A stretch of DNA of 44,502 nucleotides, taken from contig JAGAVH010000002.1 in assembly GCA_017942025.1 (NCBI GenBank), positions 1 through 44,502 of the forward strand. Reading direction: 5' to 3'. The notes below the pieces were generated by a model. The model saw only the letters and a list, made by a program, of their open reading frames with translations, did not search any database and was not told the origin of the DNA. This DNA is from Ruminiclostridium sp. (GTDB taxonomy: Bacteria > Bacillota > Clostridia > Oscillospirales > Ruminococcaceae). Positions 7,752 through 17,800 of this stretch are shown here, piece after piece; within the stretch, counting starts at the first letter, position 1, and each line of letters begins with the position of its first letter. A program made the position numbers and the translations under genes.

Positions 7752-9713
7752 TTATTGATTTCTGTTTACACCGCTTATTGTTCTTCTGCGTTTGTGCTTT
7801 GCCTTGTTTACATACATTTTTGAGTCAGCGGCGTTTATGAAATAGTCGATATGCTCTTTTGTATCGCCGGGCATAATTATACTGCCGATGCTGGCGTGAA
7901 CGTTGTAGGGCTTGCCTGAATTCTTGTTGAATTTTGCAAGTCTTCTCTGAATCTTATCTGTATAGGATTTCAGATATTCCTCATTTTCACACTTGCCGAA
8001 TATCACAAACTCGTCACCGCCGAAACGGGCACATATATCGCCATCTGCAGTAACCGCCTTCATGGCGTCGGAGATTGCGGTTATTGCAATATCGCCCTCG
8101 TTATGACCGAAGTTGTCGTTTATCTGCTTTAAGTTATCCATATCGATGGAAACGACCATGGTGTCGGGTCTTGACTCCTGCTGTCTGAACTCGCCGTAAA
8201 ATTTGAAGAAGCCACGGCGGTTGTAGAGTCCCGTCAGGGAATCCGTGATATAAAGCTCGTCTATCTTTTTGCCGTAAGCATAAAGTCTGTTCTGATTCTT
8301 TACAGATTCAAGCATTGTGGAAATACCCATAGTAAGGATTCGCAGGATATATATCATATTACTCCAGGGATAATATTCCATAGCCATATAACCCAGAGTT
8401 CTGTCGGCGTAGTTGAGAGGATTATAGAGAATGATTTTTACTCTGTCTGCTTCTTCGTAGAAATCAGGGAGCATTTCAGAGGTGTTGAACACTACGCTTG
8501 GAAGTATCTCCTTGCTCTTCATACGTACGGTGCAATACATCTCGTCGCTGTAATCGTATATATGTGTAGAAATGTTTTCATTGTTTGCCGCAGCCGCATC
8601 TGTGCTGTTGACGTCCGAATTTGAAATACTGGAGATAAGGTCGTTGCAGATGCAAAGCCATACGTCGTTTGCCCATACCTTGGGCATCATTTCGTCAAGC
8701 ATTTTCTTCGCTTCTGTGAGAGTAGCACATTCGGACAGCTTCTGAATGACGTTTATCGCTCTTTCTGCGTATCTCTGTGCTTCATAAACATCCTGAAACA
8801 GAGAATGACGCTTTTGAGGGGATAACTCGGAGGATATGTTACAACCACAGGAGGTACCAAGTATTACTTCAGGAGGCTCTATGGTAACTTTAGGAGTTTC
8901 GGTATTCTTATCGAGAATGCTCGTTATCAGCTTGCCTGTAAGCCAGCCCGTTTCGTGGGACATAATACGGGCGGTGGTTATATAGCCATCGGATTCATCA
9001 ACACCATCCATACCTGACACACATACATCATCGGGTACCTTGTATCCCATATCATCAAGCTGCATCATAGTTGCAGTTGCCATAGCGTCGTTGGCGCATA
9101 CTATAGCCTGAGGAAGCTTGCCCTTACGGTCATCCACAAGCTTTGTAACCGCCTCTCTTGTAGGCATCTCCCAGAAGCTTCCGTAATAGATGTTTTCCTG
9201 CTTGAAGGGAATACCGTGCTTTTCGAGGGCGTTTTTATAGCCCTGTTCTCTTTGCATAGAAACCTTATCTCCAGGGAAGCCTGAGATAAAGCATAAGTCG
9301 TTAAAGTTATGCTTTTCGATAAAGTGGTTTGTCAGAGTTTCTATCTGCGAGGTGTAGTCGGACATAAGGCAGTAGCAATCCTCGTATTCCATACCTACGG
9401 TGATAACGGGTATTCCTGTTTTTTTCGCCCTTTCAATAATAGGCATTATAAGTCTTTCATTTGAGTCAAGAAAGAAGGGTGCAATGACAAGAAGATCAAA
9501 CTTTTCAAAGTTAGGCAGATTGTATATATTCGCCTGACCAATATCCTGAGCTTCCATTTCTTTATAATAACCGGCATTGCCGTTGAAGATGTGGACGTTT
9601 ATATTATTGTCGGTGGTATAACTGCATAGTCCTGTGAGCATAGGAAATGCCGCCAGCATATCACCTATACAGAATGCTACGTTGTAATTGTGCTTTTTTT
9701 CTGTATTCGCCAT
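7752..9713 (-). CDS. Diguanylate cyclase with sugar-binding-fold sensor domain
   Basis: Encodes 653 residues. Residues 1 to about 290 resemble the periplasmic-binding/LacI-type sensor fold (FCIGDMLAAFPMLTGLCSYT, then AIVCANDAMATATMMQLDD and VSGMDGVDESDGY), but with no helix-turn-helix, signal peptide or membrane segment, so sensing is cytosolic. A middle region of about 180 residues may be GAF-like. The C-terminus is a GGDEF domain: DSLTGLYNRRGF, DMDNLKQINDNFGHNEGD and an intact RFGGDEF near 565-570, so c-di-GMP synthesis is expected. I see no RxxD inhibitory site just upstream. The start at 9713 is chosen because its AAAGGCGG site lies downstream of the promoter, while the ATG at 9764 overlaps the -10 box. 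Confidence 0.88.
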   Translation of the reverse strand: MANTEKKHNYNVAFCIGDMLAAFPMLTGLCSYTTDNNINVHIFNGNAGYYKEMEAQDIGQANIYNLPNFEKFDLLVIAPFFLDSNERLIMPIIERAKKTGIPVITVGMEYEDCYCLMSDYTSQIETLTNHFIEKHNFNDLCFISGFPGDKVSMQREQGYKNALEKHGIPFKQENIYYGSFWEMPTREAVTKLVDDRKGKLPQAIVCANDAMATATMMQLDDMGYKVPDDVCVSGMDGVDESDGYITTARIMSHETGWLTGKLITSILDKNTETPKVTIEPPEVILGTSCGCNISSELSPQKRHSLFQDVYEAQRYAERAINVIQKLSECATLTEAKKMLDEMMPKVWANDVWLCICNDLISSISNSDVNSTDAAAANNENISTHIYDYSDEMYCTVRMKSKEILPSVVFNTSEMLPDFYEEADRVKIILYNPLNYADRTLGYMAMEYYPWSNMIYILRILTMGISTMLESVKNQNRLYAYGKKIDELYITDSLTGLYNRRGFFKFYGEFRQQESRPDTMVVSIDMDNLKQINDNFGHNEGDIAITAISDAMKAVTADGDICARFGGDEFVIFGKCENEEYLKSYTDKIQRRLAKFNKNSGKPYNVHASIGSIIMPGDTKEHIDYFINAADSKMYVNKAKHKRRRTISGVNRNQ

Positions 9714-9738
9714 TACCAGTCCGCCTTTCGTATTCTCT

Positions 9739-9791
9739 ATGTAATCAATTACATATATGTTCATTTTATCACATACTTACCAAAAAAGCAA
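9739..9791 (-). promoter_or_regulatory. Promoter of the GGDEF gene plus 16-base palindrome
   Basis: On the minus strand, TTGCTT (9786-9791), 17 bases, TAAAAT (9763-9768). Just downstream, 9739-9754 is a perfect palindrome ATGTAAT-N2-ATTACAT, placed like an operator around +10 to +25 and ahead of the ribosome binding site. Confidence 0.7.
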
Positions 9792-9893
9792 GCGAAAGTG
9801 AAAAATTTATAACAAATAAGGTAAAATTTATTTATTGCCTTAATAATTTTAATTTTTAATTTGAGAAAACCCTTCTGATTATCGCTTTTTTTG

Positions 9894-9922
9894 TTGCATT
9901 TAAAGTGATTTTGTGATACAAT
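9894..9922 (+). promoter_or_regulatory. Promoter of metG-mnmA
   Basis: TTGCAT (9894-9899), a 17-base spacer and TACAAT (9917-9922) lie 45 bases before the metG start. No T-box or other leader structure fits into the short 5' region. Confidence 0.8.
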
Positions 9923-9966
9923 AAGGGATAGCGGATTTTTAAGTAAAGGAAAAGGAGATATTCCTT

Positions 9967-12003
9967 ATGGGAAACAACAATAACAACAACAATCCAAACT
10001 ATAAAAACAACAAGCCTTCAAAGGATAACAGACCTGAATTTCCTAAAAAGGCAGTAATAACAGGCGGTATGCCCTACGGCAACAAGCAGCTTCACTTCGG
10101 CCATGTTGGCGGTGTGTTCGTATTCGCTGATACCTGGGCAAGATTTTTAAGAGACAGAATCGGCAGCGACAACGTAATTTTCGTATCAGGTACAGACTGC
10201 TACGGCTCTCCTATCGCAGAGGGTTATCGTACACTTGTGGAAAAGGGCGAGTTTGAAGGCAGTATCGAGGACTTCGTAAGAAGAAATCACGAGCATCAGA
10301 AAAAGACTCTGGGCGACTACAGCATAAGCCTCAACCTCTTCGGTGCCAGTGCGCTTGATGAAGCGGCAGAGATCCACAATATGATATCTCTTGAATTTAT
10401 AAAGAAGCTTTACGAGAATGGCCAGCTTGAAAAGATAACTACCTCCCAGTTCTATGATGAAAAGGCGGGCGCATTCCTAAACGGCAGACAGGTAGTAGGC
10501 AAGTGTCCCGTTATGGGCTGTCAGTCCGACAAGGGCTACGCAGACGAGTGCTCACTCGGTCACCAGTATATGCCTTCAAGCCTTATCGATCCCAAGAGTA
10601 CCTTAACAGGCGAAACACCCGTAATGAAGGATGTAGTAAACTGGTACTTCCGTCTTACCGATTATTTAGAGCTTCTCACCGAGTATGTAAATAAGATAAA
10701 GCCTATGAAGAATGTAAGACCTCTTGTTTCAAAGACAATAGGCGAATTCTTAGAGCCTCCCGTAGTTCATATCAAGAAGGAGCTTATGGAGGAATATGAG
10801 GCAGTAAAGGAAAAGCTCCCTCATCATACAATGGAAAATGAAGAGAAGAAGCCGTCCTTCACAATCTGCTTTGATTCACTTAAAGAGCGTGATAACGCCT
10901 GCGAAATTATGTCACAGAGCGGTCTTCGTTTCAGAACAGGTAAGACTCTTGTACCTTTCCGTCTGACAGGTAATATCGAATGGGGCGTAAAGGCTCCTGA
11001 CATCGAGGATGTAAAGGACCTTACGGTATGGGTATGGCCTGAATCACTCTGGGCTCCTATCTCCTTTACCTGCGCTTATTTAAAGAAGCAGGGCAAGGAT
11101 ATGAAGGAGTGGAAGGACTACTGGTGCAGTAAGGATGCACAGGTTTATCAGTTCATCGGTTCTGATAACATCTACTTCTACGGTGTTGCTGAAATGGCTA
11201 TGTTCATGGCACTTCAGAACGGCGAAGTAAAGTCTGATCCCGATGAGGGCGAATTACAGCTTCCTATCCTCGTTGCAAATAACCACATTCTCTTCCTCAA
11301 TACAAAGGCAAGTAGCTCAGGTGCTGTAAAGCCTCCTATGGCGGCAGACCTTTTAAATCACTATACCGCAGAACAGCTGAGAATGCACTGGCTCAGCCTT
11401 GGTCTTGGTATGAGAAGCGTAAGCTTTATGCCCAAGCCCTACAATCCTCTTGCAAAGCCTGAGGAGAGTGATCCCGCAGTTAAGGAAGGCTCACTGCTTA
11501 CAAACGTATTCAACAGAGTTATCCGTTCCTGCTTCTACTGCGCTCAGAAATATTTCGACGGAAAGATGCCTGTCGGTGAGGTTTCTGCCGACGTTATCGC
11601 AGAGAGCGAAAAGGCTATTCTCGAATACGAGCGTTATATGTATAAATTTGAGTTCCATCAGGTAACCTACGTGCTTGACTCCTATATCAGAAAGGCAAGC
11701 AAGCTGTGGGCAAAGAATATGGGACTTGCTGATAAGAACGATGACAACGAGCTTCGTCGTCAGACTCTTATCGATATATTCCACTACATCAGAGTTGCAT
11801 CTGTTCTTTTACACCCTCTCGCACCCGTTGGTACAGAGATGGTAAGAGAATACTTACAGCTTGACGAAAACTTCTGGAGCTGGGACAACATCTTTGAGGG
11901 TATGTCATACTTCTGCAAGGGCGAAAGCGAACACGCACTCAAATTCCTTGAACCCAGAGTTGACTTCTTCAAAAAGCACCCCTCACAGTTCGAAACAGAA
12001 TAA
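9967..12003 (+). CDS. metG: Methionyl-tRNA synthetase, divergent form
   Basis: Encodes 678 residues of a class I synthetase that charges tRNA-Met with methionine. The N-terminus carries an Asn-rich, Lys-containing tail of about 25 residues before the Rossmann core. The core opens with GGMPYGNKQLHFGHVGG, where HFGH is the HIGH motif, then FVSGTDCYGSPI. The metal-binding insert is unusual (CPVMGC, then DECSLGH). The second signature loop reads NTKASSSGAVKPP in place of KMSKS. About 100 residues around 275-370 look like an insertion relative to typical MetRS. The C-terminus is the helical anticodon-binding domain; no tRNA-binding EMAP-type domain is seen. It is co-directional with mnmA. A paralogue with altered activity is possible, but a lineage-specific MetRS is more likely. 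Confidence 0.8.
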   Translation: MGNNNNNNNPNYKNNKPSKDNRPEFPKKAVITGGMPYGNKQLHFGHVGGVFVFADTWARFLRDRIGSDNVIFVSGTDCYGSPIAEGYRTLVEKGEFEGSIEDFVRRNHEHQKKTLGDYSISLNLFGASALDEAAEIHNMISLEFIKKLYENGQLEKITTSQFYDEKAGAFLNGRQVVGKCPVMGCQSDKGYADECSLGHQYMPSSLIDPKSTLTGETPVMKDVVNWYFRLTDYLELLTEYVNKIKPMKNVRPLVSKTIGEFLEPPVVHIKKELMEEYEAVKEKLPHHTMENEEKKPSFTICFDSLKERDNACEIMSQSGLRFRTGKTLVPFRLTGNIEWGVKAPDIEDVKDLTVWVWPESLWAPISFTCAYLKKQGKDMKEWKDYWCSKDAQVYQFIGSDNIYFYGVAEMAMFMALQNGEVKSDPDEGELQLPILVANNHILFLNTKASSSGAVKPPMAADLLNHYTAEQLRMHWLSLGLGMRSVSFMPKPYNPLAKPEESDPAVKEGSLLTNVFNRVIRSCFYCAQKYFDGKMPVGEVSADVIAESEKAILEYERYMYKFEFHQVTYVLDSYIRKASKLWAKNMGLADKNDDNELRRQTLIDIFHYIRVASVLLHPLAPVGTEMVREYLQLDENFWSWDNIFEGMSYFCKGESEHALKFLEPRVDFFKKHPSQFETE

Positions 12004-12009
12004 AATATC

Positions 12010-12042
12010 AATTCCTCCGTATAGTAAATACGGAGGAATTTT
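12010..12042 (+). terminator. Hairpin between metG and mnmA (weak terminator or attenuator)
   Basis: A perfect 13-base stem (12010-12022 and 12028-12040) with a 5-base loop is followed by only four T. It lies between the metG stop and the mnmA ribosome binding site, so it may end part of the transcripts or protect the metG message. Confidence 0.6.
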
Positions 12043-12061
12043 AAAAAGAAAGGTATTGCAT

Positions 12062-13129
12062 ATGGAAAAACTGATGCTTGCTATGAGCGGTGGTGTAGAC
12101 AGCTCTGCGGCGCTTATACTGCTTAAAGAAGAATATGATGTTATAGGCGCTACCCTTATGCTTAACGACAGCTACGATGAAAATGATGACAGTGCCTGCG
12201 GCTCGAATAAGGATATAGAGGATGCAAAAAAGGTTGCCGCAATAATGGAGGTACCTCATTTTGTCTATGATATGAGAGAGTATTTTTCAGATACTGTAAA
12301 AAAGAGCTTTGTGGACAGCTATCTTTCGGGCGAAACTCCTAACCCTTGTGTAAACTGCAACGAGATAATAAAGTTCGGTGCGCTTTTAGAAAAGGCAAAG
12401 GAGCAGGATTGCAAATATCTTGCTACAGGACATTATGCAAGGGTAGAATACGATGAGCAAAGCGGCAGATACCTTCTTAAAAAGGCACTTTTAAAGGACG
12501 GTACGGTAAATCCCAAGGATCAGTCCTATGTACTTTACAGACTGTCCCAGGAGCAGCTGGCGGCGGCAGTATTTCCCCTTGGTTCAATGGAAAAAGCCGA
12601 GATAAGAGAGCTTGCTCTTTCAAAAGGACTTGTAAGTGCAGGCAAGCCTGACAGTCAGGATATCTGCTTTGTACCTGAAGGGTGCTACGGCGACTTTATC
12701 GAAAAAAGAACGGGATATAAATATTCCGAGGGAGATTTCTGCGATACCGACGGAAAGGTGATAGGACGACACAAGGGCGTTATACATTATACCATAGGGC
12801 AGAGGAGAGGAATAGGCGTAGGCTTCGGTAAACCCGTCTACGTAATAAGCAAGGATGCAAAAACAAATACTGTTGTACTGGGCGATAACGAGCAGCTTTT
12901 CTGTGATACCATAATTGCAAGGGAGCTTAATATGATAGCCTTAACTGATAAGGAATTTTCCTGCAAGGCAAAGACCAGATACAAGCAGACGGAACAGCCC
13001 TGCAAGGTCGTTATAGAGGGAGACAGAGCAACTGTCGTATTCGATGAGCCGATAAGAGCGGTAACTCCCGGACAGCATATTGTTTTCTATGATGGCGATA
13101 CTGTTCTCGGCGGCGGAGTAATTTGCTGA
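12062..13129 (+). CDS. mnmA: tRNA-uridine 2-sulfurtransferase MnmA
   Basis: Encodes 355 residues. MnmA adenylates and then thiolates U34 of tRNA-Lys, -Glu and -Gln to give s2U. The PP-loop SGGVDSS lies at residues 9-15. The first catalytic Cys region is NPCVNCN and the second is DSQDICF, followed by the GQRRGIG segment and the C-terminal beta-barrel. The start at 12062 has an AAAGAAAGG site; a longer in-frame extension back to 11861 overlaps metG and lacks MnmA homology. It lies 58 bases after metG with a hairpin between, so it is probably partly co-transcribed. The pairing of a tRNA synthetase with a tRNA modification gene fits a translation operon. Confidence 0.94.
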   Translation: MEKLMLAMSGGVDSSAALILLKEEYDVIGATLMLNDSYDENDDSACGSNKDIEDAKKVAAIMEVPHFVYDMREYFSDTVKKSFVDSYLSGETPNPCVNCNEIIKFGALLEKAKEQDCKYLATGHYARVEYDEQSGRYLLKKALLKDGTVNPKDQSYVLYRLSQEQLAAAVFPLGSMEKAEIRELALSKGLVSAGKPDSQDICFVPEGCYGDFIEKRTGYKYSEGDFCDTDGKVIGRHKGVIHYTIGQRRGIGVGFGKPVYVISKDAKTNTVVLGDNEQLFCDTIIARELNMIALTDKEFSCKAKTRYKQTEQPCKVVIEGDRATVVFDEPIRAVTPGQHIVFYDGDTVLGGGVIC

Positions 13130-13295
13130 CAAAAAGTGAATTTTGTCATATTATGTCATACCAGAAAACGATTTCACTAAATTTACACAATTCTTTTGTT
13201 ATACTTTCACTTTCAGGTGTTATTATTTGGACAGGTTCAGATGAACAAATCAAAATGCCATTTTCAATTTTTTCATATATATTTCCCCAAAACAG

Positions 13296-13325
13296 AAAGC
13301 TCCGCTGAAAAGCGGAGCTTTTTGT
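13296..13325. terminator. Bidirectional terminator
   Basis: AAAGCTCCGCT and AGCGGAGCTTT form a perfect stem with a GAAA loop. A T-tract follows on the plus strand for mnmA. On the minus strand it begins right at the stop of the converging transporter gene. Confidence 0.9.
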
Positions 13326-14225
13326 TTATTCACTTTTAACTTTTTTTCTGTTATTATACAGAAACATCGCTACAGCCATACCGCAGATTATGATATATCC
13401 GAGTATGCTCCAGATGTCAGGTATATCGCTGAACATAAAGAATCCGAATGCCGCCGCAAATAATATCTGCGAATAGTCATATACCGATATCTCTTTAGCA
13501 GGTGCATATCTGTAGGCGGCGGTTATTGTAAACTGTCCGCCTGCTCCTGCCAGACCTGCTATTATAAGCACTATCCATTGCCATAGCTCCATCGGATGAT
13601 AATCGAATATCAGGAACGGAAGCGTCACAAGACAGGAGAAGCCTGAAAAGAAGAATACGATATACGCACCCTTTTCGCCCTTTACTCCAAGCCAGCGCAC
13701 CGCCGTATAAGCGGCACCTGCGGCGATTCCGCCCACAAGTCCCACTATTGATGGGATAAGCTCCATATTTGTAAAAGTCGGCTTTATAATAAGCAGGCTT
13801 CCTAAAAACGCTACTATTACACCAATCGTCTGAACTATCGTAGTCTTTTCTCTTAAAAAGATCATTGAAAAGATTACCGCAAAGAATGGTGACATCTTGG
13901 TAAGCATTGTAGCGTCTGACAGCACAAGGTTATCCACTGCATAGAAATTACACAGTATTCCTATTGTACCGCAGGTAGCACGGAGAATGAAAACTCCGAT
14001 ATTCTTTTTATTTTTAGGAAGTAGTGACGAGCCTGATTTCAGAAGTACGATAAGCGCAAAAATAAAGGCTATTGAATTTCTGAAAAAGCTCTTCTGTATA
14101 GATGGTATATCCGGACCGGCAAGCCTTACAAAGCTGTTCATAACCGTAAAACAGAAGGCTGATGCCACTATACAGATAATACCCTTGTATTTATCGGGAA
14201 TAACCGATAGTTTTGTATTTTTCAA
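13326..14225 (-). CDS. EamA/DMT-superfamily membrane transporter
   Basis: Encodes 299 residues with about ten transmembrane helices in two EamA repeats, as in RhaT/YdcZ-like drug/metabolite transporters. The first helix reads IICIVASAFCFTVMNSF and the second repeat begins near GLVGGIAAGAAYTAVRW. The substrate is unknown. The start is a TTG at 14225 with an AAAGAAGTGAT site that overlaps the end of the upstream gene. It is the last gene of the ileS operon and is followed by a bidirectional terminator. Confidence 0.88.
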   Translation of the reverse strand: MKNTKLSVIPDKYKGIICIVASAFCFTVMNSFVRLAGPDIPSIQKSFFRNSIAFIFALIVLLKSGSSLLPKNKKNIGVFILRATCGTIGILCNFYAVDNLVLSDATMLTKMSPFFAVIFSMIFLREKTTIVQTIGVIVAFLGSLLIIKPTFTNMELIPSIVGLVGGIAAGAAYTAVRWLGVKGEKGAYIVFFFSGFSCLVTLPFLIFDYHPMELWQWIVLIIAGLAGAGGQFTITAAYRYAPAKEISVYDYSQILFAAAFGFFMFSDIPDIWSILGYIIICGMAVAMFLYNNRKKVKSE

Positions 14226-14229
14226 ATTA

Positions 14230-14826
14230 TCACTTCTTTATAATGCTGTCGGGCTTTACCTCTATTCGGGGCAGCTCTATATTCCCTCCTGACGCAAAAA
14301 GCTCAGGTCTGTTAAAGGTATAGGATAATTTTATAGAATTTACCGCTTCGTTAAGCTCCTGTGTAGTAAGCTCTTTTGTACATATCACAAAATGCAAAGT
14401 TACTATGCCGGAGGAAAAGCGGTTTACTTCAGCCGCGTTGGCTTCTTTAAAGACAAAGGCGTCAGCGTGCTTTCCGATACTGTCAATCTTAAACTGAATA
14501 TCGTTTATCTTGTACATACCGATGTTTGTGAAATTAAAGGAAATACCGACTCTTACAAAATCCTCTTCCTTTGTCATATCAAAACCGGTGGAGCTTAACA
14601 GCATACTGTTTTCATGTTCGCCCTCACTCAGCTTGTCATACTGTGCCTTTATATAATTTCCGAAGTCATTGCCGCTATAGGTAGTAAGAGTTATACCGCT
14701 GTAATTTATATGCAGGGGGTACAGAAACTGTGTCAGCAGTACCACTGTACCCACCGCAATAACTATAAGCCAGGTATAAATCAGTTTAACTGTTTTGTTC
14801 TGAAAGAACGCCTTCAGCTTGCTCAT
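14230..14826 (-). CDS. Membrane-anchored protein of unknown function
   Basis: Encodes 198 residues. A basic N-terminus (KAFFQNKTVK) is followed by one transmembrane helix at about residues 14-35, and the remainder is predicted to lie outside the cell. No cysteine lipobox and no motif I recognise. The ATG overlaps the ileS stop (ATGA), so translation is coupled, and the next gene follows after 4 bases. Tight coupling to ileS and a DMT transporter is conspicuous, but no function can be inferred safely. Confidence 0.75.
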   Translation of the reverse strand: MSKLKAFFQNKTVKLIYTWLIVIAVGTVVLLTQFLYPLHINYSGITLTTYSGNDFGNYIKAQYDKLSEGEHENSMLLSSTGFDMTKEEDFVRVGISFNFTNIGMYKINDIQFKIDSIGKHADAFVFKEANAAEVNRFSSGIVTLHFVICTKELTTQELNEAVNSIKLSYTFNRPELFASGGNIELPRIEVKPDSIIKK

Positions 14827-17800
14827 ATCTTCTTAACGCCAAGAGTTACCTTTTCGCCATTGATATCCCACTCAGCATTATATCCGTCAACAGAGCCTGT
14901 AACGATGTTTTCTGCCAGAGTGTCATCAGAGATTTCTGCGCTGTTTCTGGTAAGGATTTCAGCAACCTTATCGTTACCGTCACAGTAGATTGTGATATGA
15001 TCCATAACCTCAAAGCCTGCGTCCTTACGCATAGACTGAATCTTGCTTACGATTTCTCTTACAAAGCCTTCTTCGATAAGCTCGGGAGTAAGAGTTGTAT
15101 CAAGAACTACAGTATAGCCTCTGTCGGTTACTACTGCATAGCCTTCCTTCTGCTTTTCTTCGATAAGCAGGTCTTCTTCAGCTATCATAACGTCACCGTC
15201 AGAAAGTGTAAGAGTCATAACGCCGCTCTTTCTGATTTCAGCCATAGCCTTTGTGCCGTCAACCTCTGCAAGAGCATTTCTTACTTCGCCTATCTTCTTG
15301 CCGAACTTTGCACCGAGTGTTTTAAGCTGGGGCTTGAAGGAGTAGGAAGTAAATTCGTCTGTATCCTCAACAAAGGAGATAGCCTTGATATTAAGCTCAT
15401 CCTTAACGATATCAGCGAACATAGGCTGTAAGGTCTTTTCGCCCTTTACCATAATGTTTGCGATAGGCTGTCTGTTCTTGATGTTAGCCGCATTTCTTGC
15501 CGCTCTGCCGTTTGTAACGATAGTAAGAACAGTTTCCATTTCTTCTTCGAGCTCCTTATCAACGAGTGCTTCGCAAACTTCGGGGAAGTCGCAGAGATGT
15601 ACGCTGATGGGTGCATTCTTATCAAGTGAGCATACGAGATTTCTGTAGATATCGTCGCATACGAAGGGAGTCATAGGAGCAGAGGTTTTTGCGATAGTAA
15701 CAAGTGCTGTATATAAGGTCATATAAGCGTTGATCTTATCCTGTGTAAGCTCCTTTGACCAGAAACGTTCTCTGCTGCGTCTTACGTACCAGTTGGACAT
15801 TTCGTCAACGAAGTCCTGTAAAGCTCTTGCCGCTTCGGGGATACGATAGTTTGCAAGATTGTTATCAACCTCGCCCACTACTGTATTGAGCTTTGATAAC
15901 AGCCACTTATCCATAACGGATAACTTTTCAGGCTCTAATTTATACTTTGTAGCGTCAAAGCTGTCGATGTTTGCATAAAGCACATAGAATGCATAGGTAT
16001 TCCACAGAGTAGAGATATACTTTCTCTGACCTTCGTTTACTGCCTTTGCGTGGAAGCGGTTAGGCAGCCAGGGAGCAGAGTTTGTATAGAAGTACCAGCG
16101 GATAGCATCTGCGCCGTGGGTTGCAAGAGATTCAAAGGGGTCTACCGCATTACCCTTGGACTTGGACATCTTCTGTCCCTCTCCGTCAAGTACAAGACCT
16201 AAAACTATAACGTTCTTATAGGGTGACTTGTTGAAGAGCAGAGTTGAAATAGCAAGCAGAGAGTAGAACCAGCCTCTTGTCTGGTCAACCGCTTCAGAGA
16301 TGAAGTCTGCGGGGAACTGCTTTTCAAAAAGGTCCTGATTTTCAAAGGGATAGTGATGCTGTGCAAAGGGCATTGAGCCGGAGTCAAACCAGCAGTCGAT
16401 AACCTCGGGCACTCTTGTCATCTGCTTGCCGCAGTGAGGACACTTGATAGTTACAGCGTCGATATAGGGACGGTGTAATTCGATATCGTCGGGGCAGTTG
16501 TCGGACATGCTCTTTAATTCCTCGATACTGCCGATAGCGTGTCTGTGACCGCATTCGCATTCCCAGATGTTGAGAGGTGTACCCCAGTAACGGTTACGGG
16601 AAAGTCCCCAGTCCTGAACGTTCTGTAACCAGTCACCGAAACGGTTCTTACCAACGCTTTCGGGAATCCAGTTGATTGTTTCGTTATTTCTGATAAGGTC
16701 CTCGCGGACTGCTGTCATTTTGATAAACCAGGATTCTCTTGCATAGTAGATAAGGGGAGTATCACATCTCCAGCAATGAGGATAGCTATGCTCAAACTTG
16801 GGTGCGTCGAATAAGAGTCCCTTTGCATCGAGGTCTTTAAGCACCATAGGATCAGCCTTCTTGCAGAATACGCCTGCATAGTCGGTTTCCTCTGTCATTT
16901 CGCCCTTGCCGTTTACAAGCTGAACGAAGGGAAGGTCGTAGTTTCTGCCAACCTTGGCGTCGTCTTCACCAAAGGCGGGAGCGATGTGTACTACACCTGT
17001 ACCGTCTGTGAGTGTTACGTAGTTGTCGCAGGTTACGAAGTATGCCTTCTTGTTCTGCTTCTTGCAGATGTCGATTGCATAGTCGAATAAGGGCTCGTAT
17101 TCCTTGTATTCCAAATCCTTACCGATATACTTTTCTACTATTTCAAATGGAGCTGTAGGCTTGTCACCGCCGAGAATTGCGTCAGAAAGCGCCTCAGCAA
17201 GATAGTATGTGTAGCCGTCTGCTGTCTTTACCTTTACGTAGGATTCGTCAGGGTTTACACAGAGTGCAACGTTTGAAGGGAGAGTCCAGGGAGTTGTTGT
17301 CCATGCAAGGATATATGCATCCTCGTCCTTTACCTTGAAACGAACTACCGCAGAACGTTCCTTTACATCCTTATAGCCCTGAGCTACCTCGTGGCTGGAA
17401 AGGGGTGTTCCGCAACGGGGGCAGTAGGGTACGATCTTGAAGCCCTTGTATAAAAGCCCCTTGTCCCATATCTGCTTTAATGCCCACCATTCTGATTCGA
17501 TGAAGTTATTGTCATAGGTTACGTAAGGCTCGTCCATATCAGCCCAGAAGCCTACTGTACGGGAGAAGTCCTCCCACATACCCTTGTACTTCCATACGCT
17601 TTCCTTACACTTTGTGATGAAGGGATCGAGGCCGTACTTTTCAATCTGCTCCTTACCGTCAAGGCCGAGAAGCTTTTCTACTTCCAGCTCAACGGGAAGA
17701 CCGTGGGTATCCCAGCCTGCCTTACGGGGAACATATGCGCCCTTCATTGTGCGGTAGCGGGGAATCATATCCTTGATTACTCTTGTTAAAACGTGACCTA

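Noticed and set aside
11861-12061. N-terminal extension of mnmA
   Set aside because: It overlaps the end of metG in another frame and the intergenic hairpin; MnmA proteins begin just before the SGGVDSS motif.
13123-13308. 61-codon frame between mnmA and the terminator
   Set aside because: No ribosome binding site, AT-rich composition, and it runs into the terminator stem.
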